From assembly GCA_937905825.1 (NCBI GenBank), contig CALCXM010000116.1, positions 1 to 39,487 on the forward strand: a DNA stretch of 39,487 bases. Direction: 5' to 3'. The number at the start of each line of letters is the position of its first letter. Position 1 is the first letter of the stretch. Shown piece by piece: positions 33,561 to 39,487 of the stretch. The stretch comes from an uncultured bacterium (GTDB lineage Bacteria; Planctomycetota; UBA1135; GCA-002686595). The position numbers and the translations under genes are program-made. Below the pieces are notes generated by a model, which saw nothing but the letters and a program-made list of their open reading frames with translations, was not told where the DNA came from and did not search any database.

Positions 33561-34523
33561 ATGCGCGCGATCCTGCTGAATCATCATCGTCTCAACTGGG
33601 ACAATGCTTTGGACCTCTCCGCGCTTGAGCGGGAGATCGATCTCTCCATTCGGGAGGAAACGTCCCCTGACGAGATCGTCGATGCCGCGCGGGGCTTCGA
33701 CGTGCTGATCACGAAGGAGGTGCAGGTGCCCGCCGCGACCCTGCGCGAGCTTGGGAAGTCCTCCGTCCGGCTGATCTGCGAAGCGGGAACGGGCTACAAC
33801 AACATCGACCTTTCCGCTGCGGCAGATGCTGGCATACGCGTCTGCAACGTGCCGCAATACAGCACGGCCGCTGTGGCCCAACTGACCATGTCCTTCTTGT
33901 TGGGGGTCGCCTCGCGCACCAAGAGTTATTCCGAACGCCAAGCACGGGGGGATCGGTCGGACTTCGCCGGTGCACCAGAATCTCCCGTGGAACTCGAGGG
34001 CAAGACACTCGGTGTGGTCGGTGCCGGGGACATCGGCAGCCGGGTGGTTGCTCACGCCCGCGCCTTTGGCATGCGAGTGTTGACCTTCAATCGCAAGCCC
34101 CGCACATGGAGCTTGGAAGAGGTCCATTCGGTTCCCCTGCACGAACTGCTCGAGCGCAGCGACTTCATCACCTTGCACTGTCCACTGGTGGAGTTGGGCC
34201 CGGACGCAACCCGCCACCTGATCGCGTCCGAGACGCTCTCGCTCATGAAGCCAACCGCTTGGCTCATCAACACCGCGCGTGGTGGGTTCGTCAATGAGAT
34301 CGACTTGATCGCCGCCCTGCGCGAAGGCCGCATCGCAGGAGCCTGCCTCGATGTGCAGGATCCCGAGCCCCCCGGCGCGCAAAGCCCACTCTGGGATCTA
34401 GCTCAGATCACTCCTCACGCCGGCTGGAAAGCTCTCGAGGCCCGCCAGCGACTGATGGATCGCATCGCGTCCAACATCAAAGGATTCCGTGATGGGAACC
34501 TGCTGAACGAGGTTAGCTCCTAA
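33561..34523 (+). CDS. D-isomer 2-hydroxyacid dehydrogenase (glycerate dehydrogenase-like)
   Basis: A 320-residue NAD-dependent dehydrogenase. The Rossmann motif is GVVGAGDIG (151-159), and the catalytic set is Arg240 (NTARGG), Glu269 (DVQDPEP) and His286 (TPHAGW). The active-site segment TGYNNIDLSAA is closest to hydroxypyruvate/glycerate dehydrogenases, so reduction of hydroxypyruvate or a related 2-oxoacid is likely; phosphoglycerate dehydrogenase is less likely because there is no ACT domain. Its TAA stop (34521-34523) overlaps the TAG stop of the convergent gene. Confidence 0.9.
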   Translation: MRAILLNHHRLNWDNALDLSALEREIDLSIREETSPDEIVDAARGFDVLITKEVQVPAATLRELGKSSVRLICEAGTGYNNIDLSAAADAGIRVCNVPQYSTAAVAQLTMSFLLGVASRTKSYSERQARGDRSDFAGAPESPVELEGKTLGVVGAGDIGSRVVAHARAFGMRVLTFNRKPRTWSLEEVHSVPLHELLERSDFITLHCPLVELGPDATRHLIASETLSLMKPTAWLINTARGGFVNEIDLIAALREGRIAGACLDVQDPEPPGAQSPLWDLAQITPHAGWKALEARQRLMDRIASNIKGFRDGNLLNEVSS

Positions 34524-35797
34524 CGCCAGTAGATGTCCTCGAAGCGCGATTCTTGGAGTCCGACGGCGAGGCCGAACTTGCGGCTCTTGACCGGCAGGCG
34601 CAGGGGGCGGGCTCCCGCGGCGCGCAGGATGACTTCGTGGCCGTCGCGCTCCAAACTCATCTTGCAGCGGCCCTGGGGGTCGCGGTCGATGGCCAGTTCA
34701 CGAAGGATGGCGGTCTTGCTCTTGTTGCGCTGCTCGAGGATCAAGTGGTCATCACGCAGGAAGGCGATGGTGAAGTGACTGCCGTCTAGCCAGTCGATGA
34801 GGAGGCCGTGTTCGTTGACATGGTTCACGCCGAATGTGGCTTCTAGGAAGTTCGCCTCTTCAGCCGGAGAAGCGAGTCCCGGGCGCCGAGCGCCCGCGGC
34901 GGTGCCCGTGAGCCCCAGGCCATCTTCCATCCAGTTGCCGTCCTTTGTCACCTCGAGCACGCGCGCTTGGTCCTTGATCCAGGCCAGGATCTCTGCGGTG
35001 ATCTGCTGAGGTTCCCCGACGGTTGGCAAGAAGTCGTGGCCAAAGAGCATGCTGCCGCGGCTGCCCAGGGCCAGGCGCTCGAACTTCTTCAAGTACGCAC
35101 CATCCTTGCCATAGATCATGAACGAGGTCATGGCCCAGCGCACTTCCCAGTTGCAGAGGTCCGCTTTCGATATCTCTCCGTCTTCGATGTGCAGCAGCAC
35201 GCCCCGTTCGGTTGCAGCCAGGGCGCGATTGTTGTGGTTCAACACGCGCCGCGTTCCGAGTTCTAGGGCGCCGTTCCTCCAGCTGTGAGTCGAGAAGGTG
35301 TCGGCCATTCCGCTGACGTACCACTCATTCGCAAGGTCTCGGTTCTTCGACTTGAGGTGGCGGTGAAAGTCCAGGAAGGTGCCGTGCAAGAGCCACTTGT
35401 CCGTCAAGTAGGTCGTGCCGTCTTCGTAGAGATACACAGTCCTTCGATCCGGGGAGTAGTGCAGATGAAGCGCGTGCCCGGGCGGGATTTCTTGCTCTAA
35501 GTCCAAGCTCGCGCGCCAGGCTTCGCGGTTCGGAAAGATGCGCAGGATCGTTTTCTGACCAGCGCGCTGCTTGGGGGCACCCTTCAGGAACGCCTTGTAG
35601 CCCGACCAAGCGGCCTCCACGAGTGCTCCCCGACGTTCCGCCTCCATAGCTGTTCCCTCCATGTAGAGCAGGTAGTGCGGGGTTTCGAGAGTGGCGTCTA
35701 CGGGGGCAACGATCCAATGAACTTCGTCGAGCTTCGGAGTTGCGAAGTATTGGGGAATGCAAGGCGAGAGAGCGAGGAGGAGGAGTAGGGCGAGCAT
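34520..35797 (-). CDS. Secreted protein with degenerate peptidase-like and LamG-like parts
   Basis: A 425-residue exported protein; the signal peptide is short (about 1-16). The region 40-175 has the layout of secreted gluzincin-like peptidases of the DUF1570 sort, but where HExxH would be expected it reads LLHGTFLDFH (136-145), and the later WLxEG-like segment reads WYVSGMADTF (159-168), so catalysis is unlikely. The last part (about 325-425) is beta-rich and ends GLAVGLQESRFEDIYW, like concanavalin/LamG or DUF1080-type domains. The ATG at 35797 has AGGAG with a 5-base spacer. I do not recognise the family as a whole; the fold statement is inference. Confidence 0.65.
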   Translation of the reverse strand: MLALLLLLALSPCIPQYFATPKLDEVHWIVAPVDATLETPHYLLYMEGTAMEAERRGALVEAAWSGYKAFLKGAPKQRAGQKTILRIFPNREAWRASLDLEQEIPPGHALHLHYSPDRRTVYLYEDGTTYLTDKWLLHGTFLDFHRHLKSKNRDLANEWYVSGMADTFSTHSWRNGALELGTRRVLNHNNRALAATERGVLLHIEDGEISKADLCNWEVRWAMTSFMIYGKDGAYLKKFERLALGSRGSMLFGHDFLPTVGEPQQITAEILAWIKDQARVLEVTKDGNWMEDGLGLTGTAAGARRPGLASPAEEANFLEATFGVNHVNEHGLLIDWLDGSHFTIAFLRDDHLILEQRNKSKTAILRELAIDRDPQGRCKMSLERDGHEVILRAAGARPLRLPVKSRKFGLAVGLQESRFEDIYWR

Positions 35798-36124
35798 GGG
35801 GTCTCCTGTGTGCTGGGTGGCGTTAGGAGGTCTATCCGAGAGGGACTTCCTAGTAACAGACTTTGGGTGACCCAGCGCTAAACCACAGGATGTGGACCTC
35901 CGCTTTTCGGAAAGAGAATCGGGACTGCAGGGCGCCGGCGCAGGGCATCGGGCGTTTCGGAAGGAGCGACCCAGTCCCTCAAATCGCGACGCCCTCGACA
36001 GCCTGATTCACTATCCTGTAGGGCCCAGGTGTTGGGGCCAAGCGCCTGGGATTTGGCTCATCAACAACCCCGGAAGGTGAACGGCTCTTCACAGCCTCCT
36101 TTCCAACGAACAAGCATTCCAAAA
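35798..36124. other. 327-base divergent intergenic region
   Basis: It separates the minus-strand secreted protein from the plus-strand DUF1579 gene and must contain both promoters, but no good -35/-10 pair stands out. The only marked element is the palindrome TGGGTGACCCA at 35864-35874. A 62-codon plus-strand open frame at 35892-36080 has a composition unlike a protein and no ribosome site, so it is not annotated. Confidence 0.4.
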
Positions 36125-36751
36125 ATGAAAGTAGAACTCGGTCTCCTCACCTTCGCATTCTTCGGCGGCATGGCCGCGCAAGACGCAATGACTCCTGATG
36201 AAGTGGTTTGGGTGGACTACGGAGAGAACCCCATGGAAAACCCGGAGTTCATGACGGCTATGATGGCCGCTTCGTCGCCCGGCGCTCCGCACGCAGAGAT
36301 TGCCAAGGCCGCCGGCGAATGGAACGTGGCGAGCAAGATGTGGATGGATCCCCAGGCTCCCCCGATCGACGCGGCCGGTACGGCGAAGTCGCGCATGGTC
36401 CTCGGCGGTCGCTACCTGATGGAGGAGTTCAAGAGCAACTTCATGGGCATGCCTTACGAGGGCTTGATGCTGCAGGGCTACGACAACCTCAAGCAGGAGT
36501 ACTTCACCATTTGGATGGACAACTTCAGCACTTGGCCTTCGATCTCCACGGGGCAAATCGACAAGGACGGCAAGTTCCTGTCGACAGGCATCATGAAGGA
36601 CATCAGTACGCCCGCTGGCCGTCCCTCCAAGTTTTTGGTTCAGGGCAAGGACAAAGACACGAGCCTCTTCGAGATGTTCGACCACACGCCCACTGGCGAT
36701 GAGTACAAGTCGTTTGAGATGCTCTACAAGCGCAAAGCTGGCACCAAGTAA
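36125..36751 (+). CDS. Secreted DUF1579 protein
   Basis: A 208-residue protein with a short signal peptide (MKVELGLLTFAFFGGMAAQ, cut near residue 19). The mature part matches DUF1579: AGEWNVASKMWMDPQAPP, then GRYLMEEFKSNFMGMPYEGLMLQGYDN and a beta-rich end. The fold is a lipocalin-like barrel and the function is unknown; it may bind a small hydrophobic compound. The ATG at 36125 gives the signal peptide; an earlier in-frame start at 36029 would spoil it. A strong terminator follows. Confidence 0.88.
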   Translation: MKVELGLLTFAFFGGMAAQDAMTPDEVVWVDYGENPMENPEFMTAMMAASSPGAPHAEIAKAAGEWNVASKMWMDPQAPPIDAAGTAKSRMVLGGRYLMEEFKSNFMGMPYEGLMLQGYDNLKQEYFTIWMDNFSTWPSISTGQIDKDGKFLSTGIMKDISTPAGRPSKFLVQGKDKDTSLFEMFDHTPTGDEYKSFEMLYKRKAGTK

Positions 36752-36759
36752 ACTGTGAC

Positions 36760-36798
36760 AAGCGCGCGCAGTGGGCCTTCCGCTGCGCGCGCTTTTTC
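36760..36798 (+). terminator. Rho-independent terminator of the DUF1579 gene
   Basis: A perfect 12-bp GC-rich stem (36760-36771 with 36783-36794), 11-base loop, followed by the T-run at 36793-36797. It begins 9 bases after the DUF1579 stop. The rest of the gap up to 37011 is GC-rich and shows nothing else I can identify. Confidence 0.9.
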
Positions 36799-37011
36799 GT
36801 TTGATTCGCCAGCCCTGGGGCGTTTCGTGCCGTTCGCGGACGCGTGCGCGTTGCCGGGCGCAAGCGCACACGTGTTGCGCAAGGGTGCCCGCACCCCTCC
36901 GAGCGCGCCTGCACGGCCTGGAGCGCACGATTCGGTCTCCAGCGAGGAACCCAACCCAGGAGTCTGCGTTACACTGACGGCTCGCACCGGTTCCTACTGC
37001 CCCGCCCAAGA

Positions 37012-39487
37012 ATGAACTCGTCTTCTCGCTCGCTCGCGTTGCTCCTCGCTTTGCTCCTCAGCTCCTTCGTCCAACTGAAAGCATCCCCGCCACAATCGGA
37101 TGGCGCGGATCGAACGACTGCCTACGAAACCGCCTTGCTCAACCACGTGAACCGCAGCGAGTACCTGCGGCGCTTGGAGTTCGAATGGGTTTGGGATTAC
37201 GAGGGCTATGTGGTCATCGTTCAGAAGCCGACGAACATGGCGGAAGGCTACGTGGCGAAGACCGCGAAGCTGCGTGTCGCGGAGTCCCTGGCGATGCACG
37301 CCCGGTTCCAGGAGGGAATCGCGACTCGCCACAACCTGTCCACGCGCGCGAAATCACCGCGCATGCTGATTCTCGTCCTGGAGAACTACGAGACCTTGTC
37401 CGGGTACCTTTCCGTCCTTCTGCGGCAGAAGATGAGTGACCGGACCTCTTACTACGACAGCGCGGATCGCATTCTCTTCCTGTGTGAAACACCCGTCACC
37501 AACATCTCCACCGGGAGAGGTGAGTACCGACTGCGGGAGCGCAAGTGGCGGGCCATGCAAATCATGCAGGCCTACTCCTCGCGCAGCGATTGGATCCCGG
37601 GTCCTTACTGGTTTCGTCAGGGCTTCTCCAAAGAGTTGGCCGGGCTCAACGACCGAGAGCTGACCCGGGACGTCTTTGGCAAGAGCACGGACTGGGTCTT
37701 CAATGACGTTTGCATCTCCATGCAAGATCCGAAAGTTGGGCCGATCGCTTTGCCGACCCTACTAGAGCTTCTCTCGATCAACGACTTCCGGGAGCTGTGG
37801 GACAAGACCTCTGAGCGCGCCCTTGCCGCACAGCTGAAGGTTCCCGACACAGATCGGATCTTCGAGGACTTCCGCTCTCTCTCGGGAGCCCTCGTCCAGT
37901 ACTTGACCTACCACGCCAGCGACGACTTGATTGCTAGCATGCGCTCCTTCACCGAAGCCGCCTTCAAGGACCAGTTGAGCAAGAAGCCTTTCGACGCGCA
38001 CTTCAAGGACGTGGATTGGGCCGCTGTCGAAGTGAAGTTTTGGACCTATGTTTGGGAGCGCTGGGAGTCCGAGAACGGTGTCACCGACGCGGATCGTGCG
38101 GTCCTGGAGGCGATCATCGCCCGGGGCAAGGCAGCTGCTCCCGCGGGGGCTTCTGGGGCTGTTCCGGCTTCGATCAAGCCGGCAAGCCTGCTCGACGTTC
38201 CCGGCGAAAGTGATGCGCAACTTGTGATCGCCATGGCGTCGGTCTTGGCCGGCGACCCGGAGGCCGCCGCGCAGCGTCTCGAGAGTGCGATCGAGATCCA
38301 ACCGGAGGCGACGCAGCGTGCACGACTGAAGACGGAATTGGTGCGGGTGAAGGCTTGGATTGCCGAGAGGGACGCGTACCTTCAACACTTGGTCGATTCC
38401 GGGGACAAGCTAAGCCTCAAGCTGGGTGGCAAGAAGCTGCTCGCGAGCGTCGCTAAGATCGAAGACGGGCAGATCCTCCTCGGTGAGAACAATCGCGACT
38501 TGAACGCTCTGCCCGTCAAGGGTCTGAATCCCGTTGAGCTAGCGGGCCACATGAACGGCAGCAAGTCGAAGTACTCCGGCGGTTGGGCGATCGCCTACCC
38601 CGGGGCCATGGATCCGGACAACCGCAGGAAGCGCTGGCTTTCGGGCGACGAGCCGGAGCTTATCCAACTGGCTGCGGATGCAAAGGGCGACTACAAAGAT
38701 CGCAAGGACTCGATCCTCGCTGCCAAACATCTCGTCGCTTTGAGCGTGGATCGCTCGCTGCAGATCTACGACGACAGTGAGCTCAGTTCCATGGAGCACC
38801 TAGGGGAGCTCTGGGCAAGCCGCGAAGACGTCGAGTGGATCGAGTCCCTAGAGCAAGCGCTTCCAGGTCGAGCTGCAAGCCTGCTTGGGAAGCAGTTCGA
38901 TGACAAGCCGATCAGCGATCATCTGAGCGTGCCCTTTCACCCGGATTCCCGGGGAATGATTGAGTTGGTTTACGACTTCAGCGATCCGCAGCAACTCAAG
39001 GACTGGCGTCTGGACCCGCCGAGCATGCACGACTGGGCGCGCTACGAGGTCAACCCTATCGAGATCGCCGAGCCCTTCTTGCACGTGGAGGGCGGTCGAC
39101 TCAAAGGAGTCGGCGCCATCGCTCGCACCCACGTTCTGTCCCTTGGGGGCGAGCAGTCCCTGCAATGGAAACAGTCGATCCTCTCCGGGGGCAATGCTTC
39201 CTCCGCGCGCAACGCGACTGTACGCATTGGAATCTGCTGCGATGACGAAGGAGGCTATGCGGCGGCCTTCCACAGCATGGACTTGGAAGTGATGGAGGGA
39301 CTCAGCCATGAGTTCGAGTACAAATCCGCCCAGGGATTCGGCAATCGCTTCGACGAGGAATACCAGCGAGAGTTGCGCCACGACGGCAAGCAGACCTTCA
39401 GCGCCTTCTCCAGCGGAAATGAGATCGTGTCGTGCTCCGCTCCCAATCGCAAAGAGGGGCGCGCCCAGATTTTCCTGTTCACGGACT
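37012..39487 (+). CDS. Large secreted protein, peptidase-like N-terminus and LamG-like domain, 3' end outside window
   Basis: The frame is open from the ATG at 37012 to the right edge without a stop, giving 825 visible residues. A signal peptide (about 1-24) is followed by a DUF1570/gluzincin-like region (about 60-330). The place of an HExxH helix reads AMQIMQAYSS (181-190) and the later WLaEG-like segment YWFRQGFSKELAG (199-211), so this looks like a peptidase fold without the metal site. The middle (about 370-640) is helical then mixed. A beta-rich domain begins near 649 (VYDFSDPQQLKDWRL) and resembles LamG/DUF1080-type concanavalin folds. Family not recognised as a whole; probably a planctomycete-type extracellular protein. 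Confidence 0.75.
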   Translation, partial: MNSSSRSLALLLALLLSSFVQLKASPPQSDGADRTTAYETALLNHVNRSEYLRRLEFEWVWDYEGYVVIVQKPTNMAEGYVAKTAKLRVAESLAMHARFQEGIATRHNLSTRAKSPRMLILVLENYETLSGYLSVLLRQKMSDRTSYYDSADRILFLCETPVTNISTGRGEYRLRERKWRAMQIMQAYSSRSDWIPGPYWFRQGFSKELAGLNDRELTRDVFGKSTDWVFNDVCISMQDPKVGPIALPTLLELLSINDFRELWDKTSERALAAQLKVPDTDRIFEDFRSLSGALVQYLTYHASDDLIASMRSFTEAAFKDQLSKKPFDAHFKDVDWAAVEVKFWTYVWERWESENGVTDADRAVLEAIIARGKAAAPAGASGAVPASIKPASLLDVPGESDAQLVIAMASVLAGDPEAAAQRLESAIEIQPEATQRARLKTELVRVKAWIAERDAYLQHLVDSGDKLSLKLGGKKLLASVAKIEDGQILLGENNRDLNALPVKGLNPVELAGHMNGSKSKYSGGWAIAYPGAMDPDNRRKRWLSGDEPELIQLAADAKGDYKDRKDSILAAKHLVALSVDRSLQIYDDSELSSMEHLGELWASREDVEWIESLEQALPGRAASLLGKQFDDKPISDHLSVPFHPDSRGMIELVYDFSDPQQLKDWRLDPPSMHDWARYEVNPIEIAEPFLHVEGGRLKGVGAIARTHVLSLGGEQSLQWKQSILSGGNASSARNATVRIGICCDDEGGYAAAFHSMDLEVMEGLSHEFEYKSAQGFGNRFDEEYQRELRHDGKQTFSAFSSGNEIVSCSAPNRKEGRAQIFLFTD

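Noticed and set aside
1..39487. Insertion sequences, prophage genes, CRISPR arrays or att sites
   Set aside because: No transposase, integrase, phage structural gene, regular repeat-spacer array or target-site duplication was found.

Overview
This GC-rich window carries densely packed genes in short same-strand runs, many with GTG or TTG starts and weak ribosome-binding sites. A Gram-negative envelope is indicated by two outer-membrane porin-like barrels. A MoxR/DUF58/von Willebrand A (vWA) membrane cluster, a TPR protein, secreted DUF1579 and peptidase-fold-like proteins, and an EfpL-type elongation factor together suggest a planctomycete or relative. That placement is inferred from gene content; there is no rRNA in the window to confirm it.

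Left part (1-7660, minus strand). Transcription runs leftward: DUF2203; then a split transketolase whose C-terminal half gene precedes the N-terminal half gene; an S41 protease; tsaD; larB; carA; and a DUF2293 protein cut by the window edge. A strong terminator separates DUF2203 from the transketolase genes, and a second terminator-like hairpin sits in the transketolase leader.

7661-11990. A divergent 6-pyruvoyl-tetrahydropterin synthase gene (plus) is followed by two paralogous porins (minus). Both porins are bordered by long gene-free, structure-rich DNA. The stretch below the first porin (8376-8842) ends in a strong minus-strand terminator. It contains a 13-base perfect complement of the 16S rRNA 3' tail with no start codon behind it, next to pseudoknot-forming arms. 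I regard it as the best candidate for something undescribed.

11989-16718. A small unknown gene, arfB and a DUF971 gene form a tight minus-strand group, then come tRNA-Phe, ribF and def. Divergent from def, with a recognisable sigma70-like promoter, are a TPR protein and rpsT (S20).

16811-29182. A large membrane locus: DUF4175-like protein, small partner, MoxR AAA+ ATPase, signal-peptide membrane protein, ABC ATPase, ABC-2 permease and DUF58 (plus), facing two convergent vWA membrane proteins (minus). By analogy with MoxR/Bat systems it probably assembles or inserts envelope complexes; the substrate is unknown.

29250-39487. A DyP-type peroxidase (minus), two tandem Fpg/MutM DNA glycosylases, an EfpL-like factor ending in a clear terminator, a HEAT-repeat protein, a 2-hydroxyacid dehydrogenase whose stop overlaps that of a convergent secreted protein, a DUF1579 protein with a terminator, and a long secreted protein running off the right edge. 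No insertion sequence, CRISPR array or integrase was seen.
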